Shown here in pieces: positions 35,601 through 44,206 of a stretch of 64,000 bases of DNA (positions within the stretch are counted from its first letter, which is position 1; each line of letters starts with the position of its first letter). The stretch lies in NCBI GenBank assembly GCA_012861695.1, contig JAAOOA010000033.1, positions 11,028,325-11,092,324 of the forward strand, written 5' to 3'. The stretch comes from Trematomus loennbergii (taxonomy: Eukaryota > Chordata > Actinopteri > Perciformes > Nototheniidae). The notes under the pieces were generated by a model. It saw nothing but the letters and a program-made list of their open reading frames with translations. It did no database searches and had not been told where the DNA came from. Both the position numbers and the translations under genes were made by a program.

Positions 35601-38600
35601 TGACGGCCATCTTGGTGACGTGTGTTGTTGACCAGAGATGTAGTTCATTGAGCGTTTCACACAAACAAATGTGTTACTTCACAGTTTTACGACACATTTT
35701 TTTTTTTTTACTTGCAAAATTATCTTTTAAATTGACAAACATCATATGTGTAATTCGTGGCACAATTCAAACGGGATCGAAAGATAATCTTTCTCTCTCC
35801 ATTGACTTCAATACATAATTTTTCCGAAATAAGGTCCCATGGAGGTCCACCGGAAGGGGAGGGACTTCGCCACTCTATCCAAAAAGCCACGTCATGCTGC
35901 TAAATAAGAATCACACACAATTCTGATTTGAACTTTGTACAGATTCAGAGTAAATTACTCTGTGCCAAAGACTGCAGCCAGCTATCATGTACAAAGTAGG
36001 AAGAGAGGACAAGGTCCGGCTCCAACGTATCAGCACTCTTGATACGCATATGTACATCAGTGAAAGAAAACAATGACAATGAAAGACAGAGTAATATGGC
36101 TATAAAAAAAGTTTTTAGAAGAGGATCAATCTTAAAAAACAGTCCTAGTCTTTAAAAAACAGACAAAACACATATTACTGTGGCTAAATAATGAGGACCC
36201 CGGACTTAATGGGCTAAAGTTCACCTGCCTCATTTATTGAAACTAAACATGATTAATCTTTTTATTGATGTGACCCAAGGAGTGTCTGCATCATTATATG
36301 GCATTTAAATTGGCCCTTTTGACCACGTTGAATCAAACCATGCTGCACCGTCTTGCGTTCCCAGTTTTACGGGGGCGGGGAATGCGTTGACGTTCTGGTT
36401 TCAAGTTTAGATTAGCCACTTCCTGTCTGCCTGTTTGTAGGCTTTTTTTAGGTATCTGCTTTATTTTTATTGTTTTGCTTTGAGCTGTAGAAGAGTTGTG
36501 TTAAGTTACCGCTGATGAACAAACTGTGTTTATCTACTGTTGTGAAGCTGCTTCTATGACCATTAGTTAGAGTCATGGTTACACACATCTTAAAGCGGGC
36601 AGCCTTTTGGTAATGGAGATACAAATGACTGCTGTGCTGGGAGGACGTACTGAGTGAAACCGAGTCAAGGCAAGCTAGCAATTGTGTATTTGTGTATGGA
36701 AAATCTTATCCTTTATTAAAAAATGTAAAAGTGTTGTGCATATAGATGGTACAGTTCAGAATTTCAGTGGAGCCTTTGTGTCTTACCTGGCTGGATATAT
36801 CCATGCAGAGAGGTGGGGGGGCTCCCTGGGCCTGGAGGCTGTGCGCCACTATGGGAAACATGGGCTGCCGGTGCAGAGCTGTAAGCTGCTGACGGTGGCA
36901 GCAGCGGCGCTGTCGAGCTTGCAGCTGGGTTCACATGATTGGCCATGGCGTCACGGGGAGGTGTGCCCATGGAAGAGGGTGACCCCATTGGTGGGGGAGC
37001 GTTGTTGTACTGCCATGCTGGAGGCATGTGCTGGGGCTGCTGGGGGTTAGGGTAATAGTTACTTGAAGACACAGCAGGAGGAGGAGGTGTGGCCTGTGGA
37101 GGGGGTAACCTCGGACCAGGGCTGGCAGACTGAGGGGGGGTGTGGGATGGAGGACCTCCCAACAGAGGTCTGGTCATCAGCGGCTGGCCTGGAGGAGCTG
37201 GTTGGTAGGAGCTGACAGGGGGGCATGTTGGTAGGAGCTGACTGGGGGAGCAGGTTGGTAGGGCCCAGAGGGGTAGAGTCCAGGGCCGAGGGGTGCAGGA
37301 GCTTTGGCCTGCATTGGATTGTAGGTTGGTTGTTGAGTCATTCCATAGCTGCCCCTGGAAGCTGCTGCACAGCAACTGGATTCTGTGACGGACCTGGAGC
37401 AGACAGGGAGAAGGAAGGCATGTTAGGACATCTCGATCAAATACCAAATACAACAGGCCAATGTTTGTTTTGATAAATATTACATATCTCTTAACATAAG
37501 ACGACACAGATCCTTCCAACGAGATGGTACTTTCAGACACTCTTTCAATGTTTCAATGTTAGAGCAATTCAATTTTCAGCGGCAAATGTTCACGACTACT
37601 ATTCATTTCAAATTGTTGTTCAGCAGTGCTGCCGCTGTGGCGAGAAAAATGGGTTCCTGGACTCCCCCTCTTTGTGCCCAATGCCCAAATCTCAAAAAGG
37701 ATTGCAGCTCTCTAGGTAATGATCTTGTCCCACTTGACCAGAGCCCTTATGCAATGCTTCTGTGGTACTTCTAAAGGCCCGGACACACCAATCTGACAAC
37801 AAAGAACTGACACAGACGAACCCCGACTGTTGCGTCGCCTCGCGTCTCTGCGTTTTGGCCATGTGTCGCACTGGAACACACCGCAAAGACTTCAGCCGAC
37901 GGCCAAGAAGCACGTACGAACTGCGCATGCGTGAGTGGCAATAACTCTCCTTACCAGCAGGCGGCGGTAGTGTGTATTCGTCATTCAAAAGAGGCAACAA
38001 CCGGAAGACAGACTGCGTGATAACCGAGAGAAGAAGAACAGACTGCGTGATATAAACAAACAACAAATAGCGTGTGCGTTCCATTTTCACTCTACAACGA
38101 GAAGCTCATGGCGCTTTCCGAACCTGTGTCGGGAGCTGGAGTTAAATGAAATCTCAGATTTGCCTTCTTAATAGTTTGTTTGGGTCCCTCACTTCCGTTT
38201 CACTTCTCATGCACTGATTCGCTAGCTGAACAGCCAATCAGAGTGATTTATTTGCCGACTGCCCGCCGATTCAACATGTTGAATTGGTGGGTTTTCAGCC
38301 GAAAAGGCGTCGGCCCGGCTGAAAAGACCCGACGGTGCAGGACACACCAATCTGAGTAGGGCGTGTCGACGCTCATCGTCGGCCTGACGCCCACCGATGC
38401 CGATAATCGGCCTGGTGTGTCCGTGCCTTAAGGCTCAGAAGCCACATTAGCTAGCAGTGTCTTAAACCCAAGAAAGTCCTTGGTAGCACAGATCCAAAAG
38501 GTGAATGGAAAACAGATGGTGCAGTACTGGTAGTGTAAACACCATAGTAAAACCAATCAGATTCACCAAATTACCAAGGAACTGACAGCCCAGGGTCTAA

Positions 38601-41354
38601 TCTCTTTACCTGGATTTAATTCCATGATCTGCCCTCAGTGACAGTGAGTAGGGGGCTCTAAGCCCCTACTAGACAGAACACAGTTTTAGTAAACCACTTC
38701 ACAAGCTTAGTTTTAAATTGTACGGATACAAAACTAAAATGTCGCATTTGTTTCTTCTTTAATGTCAAATATCAATAATAAGAATTGCGGTGTTATACCA
38801 AATTCCAAGTATCACAATAACAGGATTCACTCTGTTTTTTGTATAAATAGTAGACGATAGCAAAAAAGCTGATCTCAAATTCGTATTGGTGGGAATAAAA
38901 AGAAACGTGGAATTAATAATTGTAGTAGGACTAACTAAATATCAACTTAACATGCAGACTGCTTAAATGACACCTCAAGCTGTTGATTTTAAAATGTTCC
39001 GTTATGTAAACAGATGCACTCTAACCACTTAGTCCTATACAACATGACTGGAAGCAGAGCGTGAGAGTCCGAAGGGATTAACAAACAACAATAAAAGCAG
39101 TTAATCCACCACAGACTGAATTATTAAGAATTAAAGCTCCTATCAGTTACAGCTCTTATCCAATCAGAAAGAGCCCAATATGGAATCATAATGCAGCCAA
39201 TCACAAATCAACCAATTTCAAAAGTAAAACATTACAATAAATAACTCAATGCACATGCATATGATTGCATTTAAAGATATGTTAACCTTATGAATTGCTT
39301 ATTCACATCAATGATATCCCATGATAACAATACATTTACAAGCACTATTCTGACAACAAATCCTATTTAGCATTAGTGATGGTGGTTTGTTTCTTCAGTC
39401 TTACACACATTGTTTTCAGATTGATCAAAGCTTTAAGAACAGAGGTAGATTATCATCCTTTATTGACCTGTCTGATTCAAGATAGATGTAATGAGCAATA
39501 AGAATTTTGGACCCATCTACAGTTTTAGAAAACCGCCGGAGGCATTTTAAAGGTCCCATGTCATGCTTTTCCGGTTATTACCCGTCCCCTTGTGTGTTAT
39601 GTAGCTTTTTCTGCATGTAAACGGTCTGCAAAGTACAAACCCTCAAAGTACGCCCTGTAGCGAGTAAAACTCTAACACAGAAAAGACCTGTCTATGCTGA
39701 CCCACAACGCCTCGTTGGAGATTTTTATTTTTCCATTTTTTTCTTCCTGAGTATGGTGACGTAACCATGTCCAGGTCCAAATGGACCAATCCGTGGAGCT
39801 CCTCCTTATCTTTTCTCAGCCGCTGTACTCCGCGGATTTGTCAGCCTGAACTCAGCCTGAGACAGCGAGACACCGCGAAACTCAGCCTGAACTCAGCCCG
39901 AGCACACACACAAACTCACAGCCAGGCTACGAGTGTGTGTGTGCTCAGGCTGAGTTCAGGTGAGTTTCGCGGTGTCTCGCTGTCTCGCAGTCTCGCAGAC
40001 CCCACGCAGCAACCAGGAAACGACCCCAGTAATCCAGCTCACACTATCCGCAGTAGCGAGCCCCACAACATCCCGTCAACACGGCACCCGACCCCACGCA
40101 GCATTCTCATCTGTTTTTCCTTACTGGTGTCATTTTCTGGTTGCTAACGCCATTGTAACACATAATCACTGATGTTCCGCTGTAACGGTGGTGGACTCAT
40201 CCGAACAGAGTGGGCGAGCTGACCAATCAGAGCACAGTGGCTCATAGGGAGGGGGGGGGGGGCAGGAGCTCCAACAATCCGTTTAGGACAGAGTGAATAC
40301 ACATACTATACAGAGATGCTGTATGAGAAACCAATGTGATTTTGGAATATTGAACAATGTAAATCTATTCTAGTAGACCTCAACAATGGAATTATGATCA
40401 GTAGAAATGGCCATGTCATGGGACCTTTAAACACAAGCTGCATCTTCACAGTGTAAGAAAGCTCCTAGACCTCCATCAACAATAGGGTTGCAATCAACCA
40501 AACTTGTGTCAGATGTCACTGAGTGGGTTTGTTTTTTCCACAACATGCCTGGGAAACTGATACAAATATGTAGTAATCTCTAATGAAGTTGGTCATTGTA
40601 TGAGCCTGCTGGAGAAAGCTATGTAGCAACAAATCTGGAGCATCCCCAATTTGCCACATGTACACTGAAACGTAGAAAGCAAAAATGTCCAAGCTACCAA
40701 GCCTGCAAAAGACTAGCAATGCAAAAAAAGAGAGGGGACTAATACACATGAAGATGTGATTATTCAAGGACAATGTAAATGTATAGAAAACACTCTAAGA
40801 AGGTAGATGCTAAAAGAGTATTATTTATGTTTGACTTTGACAGGAAAAGTTTCGGCCAGTTTAGCAGCATGACAGGAGCAGAACAAGTGTTATCATATCA
40901 CCGCTGTTGTGTTTACTGGGAGAATATGGGACTGACCCAAGACTCGTCTTAAAAGTTTTGATGCCTGTTTACCCGTCGTGTTGTCAGTCTTCCAACAAAC
41001 CAAAAGTAGCACACGTTTGAGTTAATTGGCATGGCAAGTATAGTTGGCACACCTTACCGATAGCATTTCAACCATCTCAAGTCAGTAAAGTAACACAGGT
41101 CAATATTAACCTAAAACCTCGCTATTGCTTCGCTTCCTTTAATTACAGCGGTGTTAGGCAAGCTAACATTTAGCAAATAGAGGCAAGATCCAAGATCTGC
41201 TAGTTTTAGCATATTACTTTAGCGTATGTCGGCTTAGCTCATGTTAGCTACTTGGCCTTTACCTGTCTTTACTTTCATAAAAATGTTACTCACCATTGGT
41301 GTATGTCTGTCCTGTCCCGGTCCCATTCTGAGAGTTAAACCCTGCAGTTGACAT
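18405..41354 (-). CDS. sec24a: SEC24A (COPII cargo adaptor), 24 coding exons, frame broken at three homopolymers
   Basis: Inner-coat COPII subunit that binds SEC23 and selects ER export cargo (family knowledge). Exons on minus: 41294-41354, 36787-37393, 32009-32164, 31665-31742, 31011-31073, 30666-30832, 28846-29032, 28216-28318, 27394-27520, 27050-27159, 26758-26870, 26364-26482, 25991-26046, 25074-25280, 24470-24593, 23336-23494, 22761-22934, 22529-22639, 21240-21415, 20834-20971, 20550-20654, 19255-19347, 19000-19103, 18405-18519. The start [11 protein letters not shown] is followed by a Pro-rich variable N-terminus, then the zinc finger (CRSC...CNLC, about 488-512), trunk ([11 protein letters not shown]), beta and helical parts, and a gelsolin-like end (SYYEFLLH). 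Junction phases agree throughout except that exons 36787-37393 and 28846-29032 need two and one extra bases. With those the protein would be about 1151 residues (human SEC24A 1093). SEC24A rather than SEC24B is favoured by neighbours and sequence. Confidence 0.93.
19633..20502. mobile_element. TAA-flanked DNA transposon, GC-rich inverted ends (Harbinger-like?)
   Basis: The left end reads CCCCTAATTTCCACCGGGTC and the right end, reversed, CCCCTAGTTTCCACCGGGTC. Both continue with GTCTGCG and CGCGTTACGGCTGCG. TAA flanks both sides (19630-19632, 20503-20505). A 3-bp TWA duplication is characteristic of PIF/Harbinger elements, but no transposase is present. It lies in a SEC24A intron and encloses the large AT microsatellite. 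Confidence 0.72.
19880..20176. repeat. (TA)n/TATATG/TACATA microsatellite, about 300 bp
   Basis: Almost pure alternating purine-pyrimidine sequence built from TA, TATG and CATA units. It is self-complementary in many registers and creates spurious Tyr/Ile-rich ORFs on both strands. It is contained within the TAA-flanked element. Confidence 0.95.
21515..21580 (+). mobile_element. LINE-2-like 3' tail in SEC24A intron
   Basis: AAAAAGCGCTCTATAAATAA followed by ATTATTAGTATTATTATT is the usual 3' end of fish L2/CR1-like elements (AAGCGCTATATAAAT plus ATT repeats). A similar tail is at 63226-63283. Confidence 0.6.
23685..24260. mobile_element. Nonautonomous DNA element with about 40-bp inverted ends in SEC24A intron
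   Basis: The left end reads AACGGGCCGTCTCCACAGCA and the right end, reversed, AACGGACCGTCTCCACAGCA. Both continue into GTTAAAAAAATCTTG. A poly-T tract (23662-23678) sits next to the left end. I could not see a clear target duplication, so the superfamily is undetermined. Confidence 0.7.
25406..25945. mobile_element. hAT-type element with exact 8-bp target duplication
   Basis: The ends are CAGGGTTATTCAATTGGCGG and, reversed, CAGGGCTATTCAATTAGTTT. The 8-bp duplication ATCTACAT is exact on both sides (25398-25405, 25946-25953). The GGCCCGCGGGCC motif near the left end is typical of a widespread vertebrate hAT family. There is no transposase ORF. It lies in a SEC24A intron. Confidence 0.85.
27783..27817. 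other. Perfect 15-bp-arm hairpin in SEC24A intron
   Basis: AAAGTATGTGTCCTC and GAGGACACATACTTT are perfect reverse complements separated by CTCTT. It lies alone in intron 27521-28215. It may be the core of a palindromic repeat or a small structured RNA; no family is recognised. Confidence 0.6.
28897..28903 (-). other. SEC24A frame break 3: C7 run where C8 keeps frame
   Basis: The exon is 187 nt, but flanking phases (0 in, 2 out) require 188. Before the run the frame reads [18 protein letters not shown]; after it, [14 protein letters not shown] in the next frame. Both parts match human SEC24A. Confidence 0.8.
29172..29899. mobile_element. TTAA-target element, AGGTCCCATGACATG family, copy 1
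   Basis: Inverted ends begin AGGTCCCATGACATGG and AGGTCCCATGTCATGC. TTAA is present at 29168-29171 and 29900-29903. A second copy lies in the opposite orientation at 39551-40426. It carries a long GT microsatellite in its middle. It sits in the SEC24A intron between exons 28846-29032 and 30666-30832. Confidence 0.85.
29584..29672. repeat. (GA)n-(GT)n microsatellite
   Basis: A short GA run passes into about 38 uninterrupted GT units. It is inside copy 1 of the AGGTCCCATG element and is absent from copy 2, so it expanded after that copy inserted. Confidence 0.95.
32885..33195. mobile_element. hAT-like MITE remnant (GGCTGCAACTAACGATTATT type)
   Basis: The string GGCTGCAACTAACGATTATT followed by TTGATTGTCAATTAATCTG matches, in my recollection, a very common vertebrate hAT-derived MITE. 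The right border GTTGCTCAACTAATGGAATC is roughly inverted to it. I see no clear 8-bp duplication, so the ends are approximate. Confidence 0.5.
34060..34540. mobile_element. hAT-type MITE, intact copy with exact 8-bp duplication
   Basis: This is the same family as 5749-6438. It starts TAGGGCTGTGCAATTAATCG and ends CATAATCGAGCAGCCCTA. The duplication CTTCTCAG is exact on both sides (34052-34059, 34541-34548). At 481 bp without insertions it gives the uninterrupted form of the family. It lies in SEC24A intron 2. Confidence 0.88.
34740..35877. mobile_element. Fold-back DNA element with about 170-200-bp inverted ends and a THAP-like remnant
   Basis: Both ends begin TAGAGTGGCGAAGTC and continue as inverted copies through GGACCTTATTTCGGAAAAAT, GATCCCGTTTGAATTGTG and GTCGTAAAACTGT, roughly 34740-34945 and 35680-35877. 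The interior, about 700 bp, includes at 35104 a short plus-strand stretch resembling a THAP zinc-finger start. The 139-residue ORF at 35399-35818 runs into the right arm and has no recognisable domain. Superfamily not assigned. Confidence 0.75.
35104..35202 (+). pseudogene. THAP-domain-like remnant (broken) inside the fold-back element
   Basis: One frame reads [12 protein letters not shown], and a shifted frame continues [23 protein letters not shown] domains begin with Met, a C-x(2-4)-C pair and then a F-x-FP-x-D-x-x-R segment; both parts are visible but in different frames. THAP modules occur in P-element and Kolobok transposases and in host THAP genes. This stretch is too short to name a source. 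Confidence 0.45.
37218..37223 (-). other. SEC24A frame break 2: C6 run where C7 keeps frame
   Basis: Upstream reads ...[12 protein letters not shown] and hits a stop soon after; downstream reads [14 protein letters not shown] in another frame. One more C joins them. The repeated 16-mer GTTGGTAGGAGCTGAC (37201-37216 and 37227-37242) has a 26-nt period, one short of the in-frame 27 expected of a 9-residue repeat. Confidence 0.75.
37352..37355 (-). other. SEC24A frame break 1: G4 run (coding strand) where G5 keeps frame
   Basis: Exon 1 ends in phase 1 and the exon continues [15 protein letters not shown] in that phase. The frame then meets TGA after AAME. Adding one G gives [16 protein letters not shown], a normal Pro/Gln-rich SEC24 N-terminus. 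Confidence 0.7.
37775..38428. mobile_element. TAA-flanked element, AGGCMCGGACACACCA ends (Harbinger-like?)
   Basis: Left end AGGCCCGGACACACCAATCT; right end reversed AGGCACGGACACACCAGGCC. TAA flanks both sides (37772-37774, 38429-38431). The subterminal CACACCAATCTGA string recurs near the right end. The end sequence is one I recall as frequent in teleosts. No transposase. Confidence 0.72.
39551..40426. mobile_element. TTAA-target element, AGGTCCCATGTCATG family, copy 2 (inverted)
   Basis: TTAA is present at 39547-39550 and 40427-40430, with ends as in copy 1 but the interior reversed (for example TGATCAGTAGAAATGGCCATG near the right end). It contains a nearly perfect palindrome of about 55-bp arms (39857-39990) that copy 1 lacks. 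It lies in SEC24A intron 1. Confidence 0.85.
39857..39990. repeat. Long inverted repeat (about 55-bp arms, 21-nt spacer)
   Basis: The left arm (39857-39912) contains GACAGCGAGACACCGCGAAA and ends in CACACACA. The right arm (39934-39990) starts TGTGTGTG and contains TTTCGCGGTGTCTCGCTGTC. Few mismatches are seen. It is internal to the TTAA-target element. Confidence 0.8.
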
Positions 41355-42930
41355 TTTGAAATAGACACCAGGACTTAATTTAGAGGTGCTTGGGTTGGCG
41401 AATAGCTAGCTTACGTGTTAGCTAGCTAACTAACTAGCTGTTAACGTTCAAACCTGTGGCTCTGACGATGCGGTGTTTACTAAAAGCAGCGACTATAGCA
41501 GTGACGTTTCCTTATTTCTTAAAAAAAGTAAATAACCTGACTCGTTGATGATCACAGAGCCATGGTTATTACCGAAAACCCCGTCCAACTACCTAACGGG
41601 TGAGTAACGATAGGCCTTGTCAAGAGTAATCGTAAGACACTTCTCTTTCACCGGAAGTTGGGATCACCCAGACGGATACACGTAAAACTCGTCGGGCATG
41701 CGCAGTATGTACACGTGGCATTTCCTCTGGTGCTCTGGGTTTTCCAGTGTACTGGAAACAAGAGGAGAGAGTGAAGTATTTTAATTGCGTGTATTTCATA
41801 GTATTTTTACAGTATGTAATAATGTAATTTGGATTTAGTAACATCTGCCTGGTTGGCACTATAATAATCTCACAATCACAAGGGTAATTTTGACCTAAAT
41901 ATTAAAGAAAGTTTTTAAACTGTGATCATGTTCACAGTAGCAAGTGTTTTCATTTAAAGAGATACCAATTCACACTTCCTACCCAGCACAACAAAAATAA
42001 AATGTATTATTAGTTCATGAATGTACATGATACATAGCAAAACTGTTATCTAACAAGCAGAGATACATCGTTTCAGGGTTGTTCGTTTTGATTCGTTATA
42101 GTTTACATTACATTACATTGCATTTCACCAGTGGTGTAATGTAACTGAGCACATTTACTCAAGTACTGTACTCAAGTAAAAAATGTAGGTACTTAAACTT
42201 CACATGAGTACTTTCACATTATGCTTTATACATTTTACGCCACAACATTTATTTCAGATATTTATTTACTAGTTACTTTGAATATTTAGGCTAATACAAA
42301 AATGGAAATCGACACATACATAATCATATATTTGTATAGATTGAGCTAAACAGTAGCGTATACATTAATCTATAAACCCCATCTTTCCTAAGTACAACAT
42401 GAAAGTGATGACCACATTAATGCACCAATAATTTTAATAAAATAATTTTAAAAACGTGCCTTTTTGCATAACAAGTACTTTTACTTTTGATACTTAAAGT
42501 ATATTTTGACGCTAATACTTTTTTACTAAAGTACAATTTTGAATGCAGGACTTTTATTTGTAACTGAGTATTGTTAAACTGTAATTATTGCTACATTACT
42601 TAAGTAAATAATCTTAGTACTTCTTCCACCTGTGCCTTAATTAAATATTTAATTAACAATACATCCAGTGAAATTTGTGATATGATATGTGTTAAAGAAC
42701 ACTACGTTTTATTTGAGTTCTCCTGCCGGAAAGATGATTGTGAAACATAAACAGGAAGCGGCCGGTCAGAGTTTTTTGGGGAGTTGCTTGAGAAGCCATT
42801 GCACTGTCGTGGCTCAGTAACAAAACACGAAAAAGGAGAGGAAGACTTGGCATTTCGCTGGACCGGGAGACCAATTTACATGACAGAAAGAGCCAACACA
42901 CTCTGTTAACTAATCTACACATAAATAACG
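41355..42930. promoter_or_regulatory. SEC24A/SAR1B head-to-head intergenic region
   Basis: SEC24A starts at 41354 on minus and the likely SAR1B first exon ends at 42931 on plus. An ETS/GABP-type site ACCGGAAGT (41650-41658) and an NRF1-type core GCATGCGCA (41696-41704) lie about 300 bp upstream of SEC24A, as in housekeeping promoters. A second Ets-like GGAAGCGG is near 42753, beside the SAR1B exon. A hAT element fills 42129-42634 between the two promoters. Confidence 0.6.
42129..42634. mobile_element. hAT-like MITE (CAGTGGTGTAATGTAACT / CACAGGTGGAAGAAGTA ends)
   Basis: The left end CAGTGGTGTAATGTAACTGA and the right end (reversed) CACAGGTGGAAGAAGTACT match, in opposite orientation, the copy at 43715-44206. 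The interior has repeated ACTTAAGTA/AAGTAC words. No clean 8-bp duplication is visible here. It lies between the SEC24A and SAR1B promoters. Confidence 0.65.
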
Positions 42931-42931
42931 G
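42800..42931 (+). other. sar1b: Probable SAR1B 5' noncoding exon
   Basis: A splice-donor consensus GG|GTAAGTG follows position 42931, and the coding exon at 46163 has an acceptor but only 18 nt before its ATG, so an upstream noncoding exon is needed. The exon's start is a guess. The region is compatible with a promoter-proximal exon; human SAR1B also has a noncoding first exon. Confidence 0.45.
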
Positions 42932-43406
42932 GTAAGTGTTAAAATATATGATCTCGAGAAAAGAAAAATAGTCTTATGTTAGCCGTCGGCATCTCGGCTA
43001 GCAAATTCCCGGCTGCTAACGGTGCTACGTTAGCATTGCTAACACCAACTTGCCTATTATTTTCCTCGAGGTGCATTTAAACTGAAGTTGACCCACTGTT
43101 GTATTTATCTCAACATTCAAATGTATCAATAGAACCAAAATACTCGAAAAAATTAAAGTATCTGGTGTTGGTTAGTGAAGTATCTAGATAACGGCTGATT
43201 AGCTAACGTAGCAAGTTGATGCAACGTCGCCTGTCAGAGAATATGACACGTAGCTAGTGGCTTCCTGCTAGCCTCCCTACAAGTCGGCCTAAAACTGGGT
43301 TTAAACAGATACAATTAACGTATGCGTCTATCATTGACATTATTAATCATATATTTGCACCTTTCTTTTATTTTATCTTTGACACAGAAATGGTCAGACA
43401 CCGATC

Positions 43407-43470
43407 TTTAGTGGAAGAAGTATTCAGATCTTGTACTTGTAAAAGTAGAACTACCAAAGAGCAGAAATAC
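43407..43470. repeat. Short fragment of the hAT-like MITE
   Basis: GTGGAAGAAGTATTCAGATCTTGT and the following 'aaagtagaact accaaagagcag' repeat the left end of the copy at 43715. It is truncated after about 60 bp. Lies in SAR1B intron 1. Confidence 0.6.
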
Positions 43471-43714
43471 TAATACAGGTGTAACTAAAGTCTTATGTAA
43501 GTGTTGATTATGATTTATATCATTAATCCATATCTGCAAAGAAAACTTTGGAAGGAAAATGTTAAGCTAGTCAGTGATTTACTTAATTTGTGAACCGAAA
43601 CACATATTTACTGATATGCTTAACTTTAGACTACATAAGAAACACATGTTGAACGTGAAGAAACATTTCCAGTTATTTTTCAGCAATTTAAGAATTGAGG
43701 TAGATGGTGGATAG

Positions 43715-44206
43715 CAGAGGTGGAAGAAGTATTCAGATCTTGTTTTTAAGTAAAAGTAGAACCACCAAAGAGCAGGAATACTGTGTTCAAAATCTTACTT
43801 AAGTAAAAGTACAAAAGTCCCAGCATCAAAATATACTGAAAGGGCTGAAAGTAAAAAGTACTAATTATGCAGATTGGCCCCTTTCAGTATGATATGCAAG
43901 TATCTCAAAAGTGTACTCAAGTTGAGTACATGTATAATATTTATATATTCCTATTATTTAAAAAAGAGTGATTGGTGCGTTTATGTATTCGTCACTTCAA
44001 TGTTTTACTAGGTAAAGGTGAGGATTATTTGATTTACTTTATACTCTACTGGGTAGCTTCACCTATAATATTATAATGTGTGTTGATTTTTATTTTGTTT
44101 TAATAATCTAGATCTGCAAAGTAACTAGTAACCAAATATGTCAAATAAATGTAATGGAGTAAAAAGTACAACCTGAGTCAATGTATTTAGTTACATTACA
44201 CCACTA
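43715..44206. mobile_element. hAT-like MITE with exact 8-bp duplication
   Basis: Ends are CAGAGGTGGAAGAAGTATTC and, reversed, TAGTGGTGTAATGTAACTA. The duplication GTGGATAG is exact at 43707-43714 and 44207-44214. No ORF. Lies in SAR1B intron 1. Confidence 0.85.

Noticed and set aside
35399..35818. 139-residue plus-strand ORF
   Set aside because: Lies inside the fold-back element and ends in its right inverted arm; no recognisable domain.
18405..41354. SEC24A as a pseudogene
   Set aside because: All 24 exons keep splice sites and conserved sequence; the three breaks are single bases in C/G runs.
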